Positions 18,689-26,556 of a stretch of DNA of 64,000 bases are shown piece by piece (within the stretch, counting starts at the first letter, position 1; every line of letters starts with the position of its first letter). The DNA is taken from assembly GCF_003148665.1 (NCBI RefSeq), contig NZ_QGGQ01000006.1, forward strand, positions 111,883 through 175,882, given 5' to 3'. The position numbers and the translations under genes are program-made. Below the pieces are notes generated by a model. It made no database searches. It was given only the letters and a program-made list of their open reading frames with translations, and was not told the origin of the DNA. The stretch is from Maribacter polysiphoniae (GTDB lineage: Bacteria > Bacteroidota > Bacteroidia > Flavobacteriales > Flavobacteriaceae).

Positions 18689-20092
18689 TTATATCGGACA
18701 GAAAGTAACCATAATAGATTGAATACCAAAAAGGATAAGAAACGGTAAAACCAAATAACCCATAATATCACGTGCCTGTATTTTAATGCCTTTTGCCATT
18801 ATTGGCAATACAAGCAACAAGAAAAAAGGTTGTAACATATTACTTAAACTTTCTCCATAGGCTACAGACAAGGAGGCCCTTGCAATCATTGCAGTAATTT
18901 CATCTGCCGGTAATCCTGCACCTATTTCTTTTACGGCATTGATCATGCTTGGGCCAACCACGGCAAATTCACCTCCAGCCGATGGAATTGCGAAATTGAC
19001 GATGCCTCCAGTTAAATAAGCGAAAAAAGGATAGGAATCCACACTCGCTTGCGATGCCAATAGTTGTCCAAGTTCTTCACCCAACCCTGTATATAACATA
19101 ATACCCATAATACCGGCATAAAAAGGATACTGAAACAATATTCCGGAAATATTACTACTTGCCTGTTTCATCGAAATGACATAACGCATCGGTGTTTGAT
19201 GTAGAAGTAAACCAAGAATAAGGAATATGAAAATCATGATATTAAGATTCAAATCGAATCCTTTTGTCATAAAGTGATAAAAGATATAGACAAAGCCCAT
19301 TACAACAATGATCATCTGAAGGATGACGCTATTGTTCAACTTGTCGGAATATGATTTAAAAGGCAATCTTAAACTTAAAGCCTCTTCTTTTATAGTTTGG
19401 TTATTTGAAGTTTCCTTAACGGTCATCAAATCGGTTATTTCCTTATTCTGTGCGTCCCTGGGTCGTAGAAAAAGTAAAATCAATGGTGTTGCAATAAGCA
19501 GGGTAACAATCATTGTGATATTTAAGATTGACCCCAAGGTATAGGAGGTTGGGATAACTTCCGACAATATCCCGGAAGTAATCAAAAAATTATTTTCCGT
19601 ATTCAAAAGTAGGGGTATCGAACTTGATAACCCTGAAACCCAGCCCCCCGCTGAAATGTAAACACAAGCAATCAAAAAAGGATAGTTAACCCCTTTAACC
19701 CGTAGTGCCAATTCCCTTGCTAAAACACAGGTAATAACGACCCATCCAAAACTTACAAGGGTTAATGACAAACCGATTAAGACAACTAAAAAGTATACCT
19801 GTTTTGGGGAATTGATATGTCGCGCAATGGAATCTATCCCTCTTTTGATTATAGGCGACAATGCGATGCTGAATCCTGTAATGATAATCAAGACCATTTG
19901 CATCGCAAACCCCAATAAATCAAAAAATCCATCATACCATGCGGTTATGATTTTCATTGGGGTGGTGTCTAACCAAAGAAAAGCCCCAAGAGCGGTTATA
20001 AAGGTTAAGAGTATTGCAAAAACAAATGCATTGGGTATATATGTTAAAAATAGATGCGTTAGTTTTTTTCCAAGTTTATCAATCATATTCAA
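18689..20092 (-). CDS. AtoE-type short-chain fatty acid transporter
   Basis: 467 residues with about 11-12 membrane helices. The conserved AtoE/DcuC-like pieces are visible: SFGWVVITCVLARELALRVKG (about 113-134), SAGGWVSGLSSSIPLLLNT, and in the C-terminal half FAIPSAGGEFAVVGPSMINA with a following AYGESLSNMLQPFFLLLVLP. Family members are thought to take up short-chain fatty acids such as butyrate or acetoacetate across the inner membrane. No CoA transferase or beta-oxidation genes lie next to it, so the substrate here is an inference. The start may be Met1 or Met3 (20092 or 20086). Confidence 0.85.
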   Translation of the reverse strand: MNMIDKLGKKLTHLFLTYIPNAFVFAILLTFITALGAFLWLDTTPMKIITAWYDGFFDLLGFAMQMVLIIITGFSIALSPIIKRGIDSIARHINSPKQVYFLVVLIGLSLTLVSFGWVVITCVLARELALRVKGVNYPFLIACVYISAGGWVSGLSSSIPLLLNTENNFLITSGILSEVIPTSYTLGSILNITMIVTLLIATPLILLFLRPRDAQNKEITDLMTVKETSNNQTIKEEALSLRLPFKSYSDKLNNSVILQMIIVVMGFVYIFYHFMTKGFDLNLNIMIFIFLILGLLLHQTPMRYVISMKQASSNISGILFQYPFYAGIMGIMLYTGLGEELGQLLASQASVDSYPFFAYLTGGIVNFAIPSAGGEFAVVGPSMINAVKEIGAGLPADEITAMIARASLSVAYGESLSNMLQPFFLLLVLPIMAKGIKIQARDIMGYLVLPFLILFGIQSIMVTFCPI

Positions 20093-20949
20093 CTTTTAAA
20101 TGGTTCTTCCCAATGGTTTTGTTTACGGTCCCGTTGCTGACTTTTCCAAAGGAAAACACCCACCTGTTCACTAAAGATAATGGATTTCAGGGATTTCCAG
20201 TTAAAAATCCCACCCGAAGGAAATTCTACACCGTTGGGCTACAGACTTTTAAGGAAACCATTGTCCTATTGTTTTCATAAGAAGATATATTGGGAAAAAA
20301 TCAAACAAAAAATCCCGACTACCGCATTAACAGTGTGTTGGGGTTTTACGATACCCCTTAAGGTAACGATTATCCCTACTTTTAGCGTGCAGGTCAGCTA
20401 CGGTAAGAATTAGGACAATTGCCATAATGTTTATATCAGACATTACAGCCTCTTGTGGTCAGTATTTTTTTTAACCGTAAAACCAAATACCATACCTATT
20501 GAGGTTCTGCCAAAATGGGATATGGTTTAATCTTATAAATGATAACCTTGACTGGAAAAAGGCAACCTGCATTAACTGCAGCGATAGGTTAGTTCATTAT
20601 CCCTCAAAGTTCCAAGCTTATAACACAACGGGGGTATGGCTTCCCTGCCTTTTTTGTTGCATTTTTTACACCTATGAAGGGGAAGCATTCTATTTTTCCT
20701 ACAAAATAAGAACACCCCTTTGGTTTTCATATGGGAACTGTTTAATTGTACCCTTTCATTCAAAACAGGCACAACCCTTATAGTAAGAATTGTTTCCGAT
20801 GCAGTTGGTTAGAAACAGATTATATGAATATTCCTACAATTTAATCCATGCGAAACCGTTCTTAAGAAAATGACTTAAAGAACACTGGGAAATAAACATC
20901 CGATGTTTTTAAAATCCAACACCAGAAAGTTCAACCCAAATAACCATCA
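20093..20949. other. Long intergenic region with an orphan terminator
   Basis: 857 bp between atoE-like (minus) and the histidine kinase (plus). I see no convincing gene. Short frames at 20499-20783 (plus) and 20572-20772 (minus, with a CKKC pair) lack family features. A hairpin with a T tract on the minus strand lies at 20307-20347 with no annotated gene feeding it. Confidence 0.5.
20307..20347 (-). terminator. Terminator-like hairpin, no gene upstream
   Basis: Arms AAAACCCCAAC and GTCGGGATTTTTT (read on the minus strand) enclose a loop containing GTTAATGCGG. The structure and loop match the second hairpin after tRNA-Leu (23195-23236), including a shared CAACACAC and TTAA core. The T6 tract on the minus strand sets the orientation. 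Confidence 0.5.
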
Positions 20950-22551
20950 TTGATCAAAACCGTAAACAAACTTAAGGATTACACCATTCAATTTTGGGTG
21001 GGACTAATTGCAATCCTCCTTGGATTGGTCGTTCTCTTAGGATGGGCATTTGATATTGAAGTTCTCATGACCATTATTCCCGGTTATGTTTCCATGAAGT
21101 TCAATACCGCCTTGTTCTTTATACTTTCCGGCGGGATTACAATTTCTTTGATTGAATACAAATCTTATAAAACGATAAGGTTTTTTTCAATCCTTTTAGC
21201 TGTTTTTGCATTTATCTCCCTAATACAGGACATCTTGATCATTGACCTTGGGATCGATCAGTTTTTTATTAATGATGAGGTAGCGTTACTCCGTGATGAT
21301 ACGGCACCGGGAAGACCATCCCCTATAACTTCCTTTTGTTTCATTTTATTCGGATTGGTTTTCTTTCTTATTCGATCTAACAGGATAGGAAATAGGGAAA
21401 TATCGCAATACGGATTACACCTAATTTCGTTTCTTTCCTTTGTTGCAATCATAGGGTATCTATTCAATGTACCTTCCTTATACAAGTTGTCATTCTTTAC
21501 TTCAATGGCACTACATACCTCGGTTACACTTTTTATCATGTCCGTCTCTACGACCATGTTCAATCCAAAATTGGGAATAACCGGGATGTTTACCGAAAAA
21601 CAGATCGGAAATGTCATGGCCTTGAATTTATTCCGAAAAATTCTGCCAGCAATATTAGTACTCGGTTTTATCCAACTAATCTTATCAAGATTAGCGATAA
21701 TCACGGTCGATTTCGGAATAGCCTTATTCTCCACCTGTTTTACCTTGATCTTGCTGTACGCGCTATGGTCTACAAAAGAATTGCTCAACAAGATCGACAA
21801 TGAAAGAAAGGCGGCCCAACACAAAATAAAAAAAGACAATATTAATTTAGAGTCGAAAATAAGGGAGCGTACCAAGTATCTAACGACCCAAAATAAGCAA
21901 TTAGAGGATTTTTCATATATCATATCACACAATCTTAGGGGTCCTTTGGGAAATCTCAAATCCTTATTGGGTTTCTATAGGGAAGAAGAATCAATTGAAG
22001 GAAAAGATCAGTTGATGGATTATTTCCATAATACAGTTGATAACCTTTCCTATACCCTGGAAGACTTGATGCAAGTGGTTACCATAAGGCATAGTTCCAA
22101 GAAGGAAAAGACCACATTGGTTTTTGATAATATATTTTCAAAATTAAAAGAAAATTTCCAGGGTCAGATAATTGAGTCCGGTGCAGTTGTAACATCGGAT
22201 TTTTCTGAGGCCCCAACCATAGAGTATTCTTCTATGTACCTAGAGAGCATCATGCACAATCTTTTAAGCAATGCATTAAAATATAGGTCAAAAGACAGAG
22301 CCCCGGAAATTCACTTTAAATCCAAAAACCACAGCGATAAAATTGAACTTTCAGTTGTCGATAATGGTCTAGGTATCAACCTGGAATTACATGGACATAA
22401 ACTATTTGGATTACACAAGACGTTTCATAAACATCCGGATGCAAAGGGGGTTGGACTCTTTATAACCAAAGCACAAGTTGAGGCGATGGGTGGGGAAATC
22501 ACCGTGCAAAGCCAAGTAAATAAAGGAGCAACCTTTGAAATAATCTTTTAA
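20950..22551 (+). CDS. Membrane sensor histidine kinase with N-terminal 7TM-like domain
   Basis: 533 residues from a TTG start; the next ATG would cut the first membrane helix. Residues 15-280 hold seven or eight membrane helices of the type found in Bacteroidota and cyanobacterial sensors (IIPGYVSMKFNTALFFILSG after the first helix). A coiled linker at 285-320 leads to the dimerisation helix with phospho-acceptor His327 in ISHNLRGPLGNL. The ATPase domain has the N box LLSNALKYRSKD, the G1 box VVDNGLGINL and the G2 box AKGVGLFITKAQVEAMGG. There is no PAS or GAF domain, so sensing must occur in or at the membrane. The response-regulator gene follows after one base. Confidence 0.88.
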   Translation: MIKTVNKLKDYTIQFWVGLIAILLGLVVLLGWAFDIEVLMTIIPGYVSMKFNTALFFILSGGITISLIEYKSYKTIRFFSILLAVFAFISLIQDILIIDLGIDQFFINDEVALLRDDTAPGRPSPITSFCFILFGLVFFLIRSNRIGNREISQYGLHLISFLSFVAIIGYLFNVPSLYKLSFFTSMALHTSVTLFIMSVSTTMFNPKLGITGMFTEKQIGNVMALNLFRKILPAILVLGFIQLILSRLAIITVDFGIALFSTCFTLILLYALWSTKELLNKIDNERKAAQHKIKKDNINLESKIRERTKYLTTQNKQLEDFSYIISHNLRGPLGNLKSLLGFYREEESIEGKDQLMDYFHNTVDNLSYTLEDLMQVVTIRHSSKKEKTTLVFDNIFSKLKENFQGQIIESGAVVTSDFSEAPTIEYSSMYLESIMHNLLSNALKYRSKDRAPEIHFKSKNHSDKIELSVVDNGLGINLELHGHKLFGLHKTFHKHPDAKGVGLFITKAQVEAMGGEITVQSQVNKGATFEIIF

Positions 22552-22552
22552 A

Positions 22553-22960
22553 ATGAGTATGATCCAAACCATAGCCATTATCGACGATGATGATATTTAT
22601 CGATTCGCATCAAAGCGGATCATAAATGCTACGAACAGAACTAAAAACATACAGACGTACTCTAATGGCGAAAAGGCCATCAACTTTTTTGAAGAAAACC
22701 TAGGGCATCCCCACAACCTGCCTGACATAATTTTCCTGGACTTGAATATGCCGATCATAGATGGATGGCAATTTTTGGATATGTTCAAATTATTGAAACC
22801 TAAAATCAATAAAAATATACCGATTTATATTTTTAGTTCATCGATAAACCCAGACGACCTAATAGCTTCTAAACAAATCGAGGAAGTTTCAAATTATCTG
22901 GTCAAACCTATAACGGAGGAGAAATTTCTTAACATCATCGATAATTTGGAAATTTCGTGA
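22553..22960 (+). CDS. Single-domain response regulator (CheY/Rcp1-like)
   Basis: 135 residues, receiver domain only. The acidic pair is in IDDDDIYRF (about 9-12), the phospho-acceptor is Asp63 in FLDLNMPIIDGWQF, and the signalling Ser and Lys lie in IFSSSINP and VKPITEEKF. No DNA-binding or enzymatic output domain is present, so it acts through protein contacts or as a phosphate relay. It starts one base after the kinase stop, so the two genes form a coupled two-component pair. No nearby gene reveals the target. Confidence 0.9.
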   Translation: MSMIQTIAIIDDDDIYRFASKRIINATNRTKNIQTYSNGEKAINFFEENLGHPHNLPDIIFLDLNMPIIDGWQFLDMFKLLKPKINKNIPIYIFSSSINPDDLIASKQIEEVSNYLVKPITEEKFLNIIDNLEIS

Positions 22961-23142
22961 ATTTAATAATGATCTCTTTAGGACATTATAAAAACCAAGG
23001 CTAACCCAAGCCCCCAATTCTCCCAACGTGCAATGCCAAAAGGTTCATTTTCGTTTACAGTATGGTTTTTTCTAAAAATTGATTCAAAAAGGCCATAAAA
23101 AAACAGCAAACACTTAAAACCAAGTCTTTACGGTTGTATCAA
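22961..23142. other. Intergenic spacer before the tRNA repeats
   Basis: No gene or strong site is visible between the response regulator and the first tRNA-derived repeat. Confidence 0.5.
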
Positions 23143-23188
23143 TACTCGAGGCGGCTCCGACACTTCGGGGAACCCGCACAAGATTATC
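23143..23188 (-). repeat. Partial tRNA-Leu 3'-end copy with hairpin, copy A
   Basis: On the minus strand the unit reads GTGCGGGTTC, then a CCCCGAAGTGTCGGAG-like hairpin, then CCGCCTCGAGTA. It therefore reproduces the T-stem and acceptor end of the neighbouring tRNA-Leu, but with the T-loop replaced by a small GC hairpin. It is nearly identical to copy B, 100 bp away. Confidence 0.8.
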
Positions 23189-23194
23189 CTTCAT

Positions 23195-23236
23195 AAAAAA
23201 CCCTCAACTTTCACGTTAATGGTGTGTTGAGGTTTT
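23195..23236 (-). terminator. Terminator-like hairpin between tRNA-derived copies A and B
   Basis: The stem CCTCAAC/GTTGAGG encloses a loop with ATTAACGTG and is followed by GTTTTTT on the minus strand. It resembles the orphan hairpin at 20307-20347. Confidence 0.65.
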
Positions 23237-23242
23237 CTTCTG

Positions 23243-23289
23243 TACTCGAGGCGGCCCCGATACTTCGGGGGAACCCGCACAAGATTATC
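23243..23289 (-). repeat. Partial tRNA-Leu 3'-end copy with hairpin, copy B
   Basis: Same organisation as copy A, with the perfect hairpin CCCCGAAGTATCGGGG in place of the T-loop, flanked by GTGCGGGTTC and CCGCCTCGAGTAC. It lies between the tRNA terminator and copy A. Confidence 0.8.
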
Positions 23290-23294
23290 TTTTA

Positions 23295-23325
23295 CAAAAA
23301 AGCCTTCAACAAACGTTGAAGGCTT
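23295..23325 (-). terminator. Rho-independent terminator of tRNA-Leu
   Basis: The stem AGCCTTCAAC/GTTGAAGGCT with a four-base loop is followed on the minus strand by TTTTTGT, directly after the tRNA 3' end. Confidence 0.85.
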
Positions 23326-23327
23326 TG

Positions 23328-23408
23328 TACTCGAGGCGGGAATCGAACCCGCACTCCAAAGGAACTGGATTTTGAATCCAGCGCGTCTACCAGTTCCGCC
23401 ACTCGAGC
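23328..23408 (-). tRNA. tRNA-Leu (anticodon CAA)
   Basis: 81 nt. The acceptor stem GCTCGAG pairs with CTCGAGT (one G-U), and the discriminator is A. The D arm has TGGCGGAACTGGTAGACGC, the anticodon arm is CTGGA-TTCAAAA-TCCAG with CAA at 34-36, the variable arm is extended (class II, as for Leu), and the T arm is GCGGG-TTCGATT-CCCGC. The CCA end is not encoded. Two partial copies of its 3' end follow downstream. Confidence 0.95.
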
Positions 23409-23475
23409 ATTTTAATAGGACTGCAAAACTATAAAAATTTTTCTTTTCAAGAACAAAAAATAACAAGATTTATCC

Positions 23476-23505
23476 TTTAGCAACCCAAATAAATTTCTAA
23501 ATTTG
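23476..23505 (+). promoter_or_regulatory. Probable prs promoter
   Basis: The -7 box TAAATTTG (23498-23505) matches TAnnTTTG exactly. The -33 is a weaker TTTAG at 23476-23480. Confidence 0.5.
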
Positions 23506-23557
23506 CACCTCCTTCGACCAAAAGGAGTTTAATAATTTGAAAAACAACGCGTTAAAC

Positions 23558-24499
23558 ATGGCTTACCAAAGACCTGAACCTAAGATTTTTGCTTGTACAC
23601 AGAGTACAAAACTTGCAGAAAAAATTGCAAAGTCCTATGGTACGCATTTAGGTAAGGTACAGTTTTCCAAATATAGCGATGGCGAATTTCAACCCTCTTT
23701 CGAGGAATCCGTTCGTGGAGCCCGTATCTTCATTATCGGATCAACCAATCCGGGTTCTGATAACCTGATGGAAATGTTGTTGATGCTCGATGCCGCCAAA
23801 CGTGCCTCGGCACGACATATTACCGCTGTAATGCCCTATTTCGGATGGGCACGACAAGATAGAAAAGACAAACCTAGGGTTCCCATTGCGGCCAAATTGA
23901 TTGCCAAAATGCTTGAAACGGCAGGAGCGACCCGTATTATAACCATGGATCTTCATGCCGATCAAATCCAAGGCTTTTTCGAGAAACCGGTAGACCATTT
24001 ATTCGCCTCTACCCTTTTCTTGCCTTATTTGAAAAAACTGAACCTCGATAATTTGACCATAGCTTCCCCGGATATGGGCGGCTCCAAAAGGGCCTACGCC
24101 TATTCAAAAGCCTTGGATTGCGATGTGGTCATCTGTTACAAACAAAGGGCCAAAGCCAATGTCATTTCCCATATGGAACTTATAGGGGACGTTAAAGGCA
24201 AAAACGTGGTTTTGGTAGATGATATGGTAGATACGGCCGGAACCTTGGCAAGAGCGGCAGATTTGATGATGGAGCGTGGTGCCCTAAGTGTAAGGGCCAT
24301 TACCACCCACGGACTATTATCGGGCAATGCCTACGAAAAAATAGAAAAATCACAATTGAAAGAGTTGATCATCACCGATTCAATTCCTTTAGAGATCAAG
24401 AGCGACAAGGTACAAGTAATCAGTTGTGCCGATTTGTTCGCGGATGTCATGCATAGGGTACACCATAATACATCAATAAGTTCTAAGTTCTTGATGTAG
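23558..24499 (+). CDS. prs: Ribose-phosphate pyrophosphokinase (PRPP synthetase)
   Basis: 313 residues from the ATG at 23558. An in-frame TTG at 23537 has AAGGAG nine bases upstream and would add seven residues, but family members usually begin close to the PEPKIFACTQS segment. It makes PRPP from ribose-5-phosphate and ATP for nucleotide, His and Trp synthesis. Visible motifs: the GKVQFSKYSDGE flag region, PYFGWARQDRKD (ATP/flexible loop), TMDLHADQIQGFF (metal-binding His/Asp), and the PRPP-binding loop VVLVDDMVDTAGTLARA. The following rplY gene starts 36 bp on, so they probably share a transcript, as is common in bacteria. Confidence 0.95.
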   Translation: MAYQRPEPKIFACTQSTKLAEKIAKSYGTHLGKVQFSKYSDGEFQPSFEESVRGARIFIIGSTNPGSDNLMEMLLMLDAAKRASARHITAVMPYFGWARQDRKDKPRVPIAAKLIAKMLETAGATRIITMDLHADQIQGFFEKPVDHLFASTLFLPYLKKLNLDNLTIASPDMGGSKRAYAYSKALDCDVVICYKQRAKANVISHMELIGDVKGKNVVLVDDMVDTAGTLARAADLMMERGALSVRAITTHGLLSGNAYEKIEKSQLKELIITDSIPLEIKSDKVQVISCADLFADVMHRVHHNTSISSKFLM

Positions 24500-24535
24500 A
24501 CAAAAAAGAGTATTTTATTAATCTTAAATATAACG

Positions 24536-25165
24536 ATGAAGTCAATTACAATTAAAGGATCAGAAAGAGAAAGCGTGGGTAAGAAAGCAACGAAAGCCTT
24601 ACGTAATGCTGGAAAGGTTCCTTGCGTAGTATACGGAGGGGAAAAACCATTACATTTTTCAGCGGATGAATTATCATTCAAAAAATTGGTTTACACTCCA
24701 AACGCGCACACTGCTGTGATTGAGTTGGACAATGGCGACAAGATCGATGCTGTTATGCAAGACATACAGTTTCACCCTGTTACCGATAAAATCATTCATA
24801 TCGATTTTTATCAACTTTTCAAAGACAAAGAGGTTACCATGGACATCCCTGTACGTTTGCAAGGAAACTCCCCAGGGGTTAGAAACGGTGGTCGTTTGCT
24901 CTTTAGAAAAAGAAAACTTACGATTAAGGCATTGCCTGACAATCTTCCTGATTTCTTTGATGTTGATATATCCAAATTAAAAATCGCGGATAACATCTCC
25001 GTTGAGTCATTGCAAAGTGATAAATTCTCCATCTTACACCCCGACACCACTGTTGTCGTTCAAGTTAAGACTGCACGTACCGCAGTTACGGTTGACGATG
25101 AGGATGAAGTTGAAGAAGAAGGAGCTGAAGCCCCAGCTGCAGAAGCTGCTGAAAGCAACGAATAA
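24536..25165 (+). CDS. rplY: 50S ribosomal protein L25 (Ctc/TL5 type)
   Basis: 209 residues. The N-terminal domain (about 1-90) has the L25 signature [20 protein letters not shown] and [11 protein letters not shown], which bind 5S rRNA. The C-terminal TL5/Ctc domain (95-185) includes [19 protein letters not shown] and ends in an acidic Glu/Ala-rich tail of about 25 residues typical of Bacteroidota. It sits between prs and pth, the classic prs-ctc-pth order. A strong terminator follows 23 bp after the stop. Confidence 0.95.
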   Translation: MKSITIKGSERESVGKKATKALRNAGKVPCVVYGGEKPLHFSADELSFKKLVYTPNAHTAVIELDNGDKIDAVMQDIQFHPVTDKIIHIDFYQLFKDKEVTMDIPVRLQGNSPGVRNGGRLLFRKRKLTIKALPDNLPDFFDVDISKLKIADNISVESLQSDKFSILHPDTTVVVQVKTARTAVTVDDEDEVEEEGAEAPAAEAAESNE

Positions 25166-25187
25166 ATTGGGTTTACCCTTAAGTCTA

Positions 25188-25214
25188 AAGCATCCCGAAT
25201 ATTCGGGATGCTTT
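25188..25214. terminator. Terminator after rplY
   Basis: A perfect palindrome AAAGCATCCCGAAT/ATTCGGGATGCTTT is followed by TTTGTATTTTT on the plus strand. It separates prs-rplY from pth. Confidence 0.85.
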
Positions 25215-25243
25215 TGTATTTTTATAACAATTCACAGATTGTT

Positions 25244-25873
25244 ATGATACAGTTTTTAAGGACCCTATTTGGTAACAAAAAATCATTTTTGGAGGAAACA
25301 GAACCTATGAAAAAATACTTGATCATAGGCCTCGGCAATATCGGAAGCGAATATGCCGAAACGAGGCACAACATCGGATTCAAGATTTTAGACCAATTGG
25401 CCAAGGAGAAGGATTTTACCTTTGAAACCGTCAAATTGGGTGACGTGGGATCGTTCAAGGTGAAAGGCAGGAATATACTTTGCCTTAAACCATCGACCTA
25501 TATGAACCGAAGTGGAAAAGCTTTGAAATATTGGATGGACAAAGAAAGAATACCCTTGGAAAATGTCCTGGTGGTAACCGATGACATTAACCTGGAGTTT
25601 GGTGCGATACGCCTAAAAACAAAAGGTAGCGACGGAGGCCATAACGGACTTAAGGATATCCAACTTTATCTGAACTCTGTCAACTACAACAGGTTCCGTT
25701 TTGGTGTAGGTGCCGAATTCAGCAAGGGCAGACAAGTAGACTATGTACTTGGGGAATGGAACGAAAAAGAAAGGGAAGCGCTCCCCGAACGGTTGGAAAG
25801 GTCATCCCAACTAATTATTTCCTTTGTTCTTTCCGGAGTTAAAATTACGATGAACCACTTCAACAATACCTAA
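25244..25873 (+). CDS. pth: Peptidyl-tRNA hydrolase
   Basis: 209 residues from the ATG at 25244. The upstream in-frame ATG at 25208 lies inside the terminator stem and is rejected. The enzyme recycles peptidyl-tRNA dropped from ribosomes. An N-terminal extension of about 20 residues (MIQFLRTLFGNKKSF) precedes the core KKYLIIGLGNIG, as in other flavobacterial Pth proteins. Catalytic Asn in GLGN, His in RHNIGF, Asp in VTDDINLEFG and Asn in GGHNGLKDI are all present. Its stop overlaps the convergent lipoprotein stop by a few bases, so there is no room for a terminator. Confidence 0.95.
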   Translation: MIQFLRTLFGNKKSFLEETEPMKKYLIIGLGNIGSEYAETRHNIGFKILDQLAKEKDFTFETVKLGDVGSFKVKGRNILCLKPSTYMNRSGKALKYWMDKERIPLENVLVVTDDINLEFGAIRLKTKGSDGGHNGLKDIQLYLNSVNYNRFRFGVGAEFSKGRQVDYVLGEWNEKEREALPERLERSSQLIISFVLSGVKITMNHFNNT

Positions 25874-26556
25874 AGCACCTTAAAGGCAAAGACACCGGAA
25901 TCCGAACTATTGCCTTCCGCATCCTTTGTAACCACTTTCCAGTAATAGGTATTATTGGAACCTACACTGACGGTTTCTTCCCTTTTGGTGGAGGCCAAGG
26001 ACGCTTCCAGGATCTCAGGCGGGTTTTCCGTAGAGAAATAAATATCGAATCCGATAATATCATCATCAAGATCGGCGGCAGTCCACTCCAAGGTTATTTC
26101 ATTATTGATATCCTTAAAAAGTGAAGCCCCATTCTGGGGATTGACCAACTGGGCCGGAAAGGGGACATAGGTGGTTATGGACCCCGCATTATAAAAATTC
26201 CATGTACTACTGGTGGCCGTTTCATTAACATTGGTGTTCTTTGACCGTACCAACCAAGAAAATGGCTCTCCTTTGGCAATCGGCAATTTAGCGGATGTAC
26301 TTTTTGTAATAGTGGTTTGTGTTATATTGGAATTTAAATTGGTCACCCGAAGTTCATAACTCTCTGTATGGTCCGATGCCATCCATTTAAACTCAACCTC
26401 GCTTGTTGTATCATTCAAATCACGTCCAGTGGTGCATTCAGAATCTTTATCGGGGAAAACCAAAAGGGCCGCCTCCGGGGATTTTGGTGTACTTTTCTTT
26501 TTACACCCCAACAGAAGGACACTACAGAAACAGAATAACAGTATAACTACCCTCAT
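25870..26556 (-). CDS. Lipoprotein with fibronectin-like repeats, coupled to a secreted protease
   Basis: 228 residues. The signal peptide ends in the lipobox LLGC (Cys18) followed by KKK, so it is lipidated and envelope-bound. Two Fn3-like modules follow: about 35-115 (FKWMASDHTESYELRV, then FSWLVRSKNT) and 130-228 (PQNGASLFKDI, LEWTAADLDDDIIGFDIYFS, TYYWKVVTKDAEGNSSDSGVFAF). The YYWKV-x-D-x-G-x-SxSxV-x-F pattern is typical of such modules. Its ATG overlaps the stop of the metalloprotease gene (four-base overlap), so the two are co-translated. It could anchor, present or inhibit the protease. No enzymatic motif is visible. Confidence 0.82.
   Translation of the reverse strand: MRVVILLFCFCSVLLLGCKKKSTPKSPEAALLVFPDKDSECTTGRDLNDTTSEVEFKWMASDHTESYELRVTNLNSNITQTTITKSTSAKLPIAKGEPFSWLVRSKNTNVNETATSSTWNFYNAGSITTYVPFPAQLVNPQNGASLFKDINNEITLEWTAADLDDDIIGFDIYFSTENPPEILEASLASTKREETVSVGSNNTYYWKVVTKDAEGNSSDSGVFAFKVL

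Noticed and set aside
20499..20783. Frames on both strands, one with a CKKC pair
   Set aside because: No second metal-binding pair and no family match; left as intergenic.
23143..23289. Repeat copies considered as a CRISPR-like array
   Set aside because: Only two copies, derived from the tRNA 3' end, with unequal spacing and terminator hairpins between them; no cas genes.
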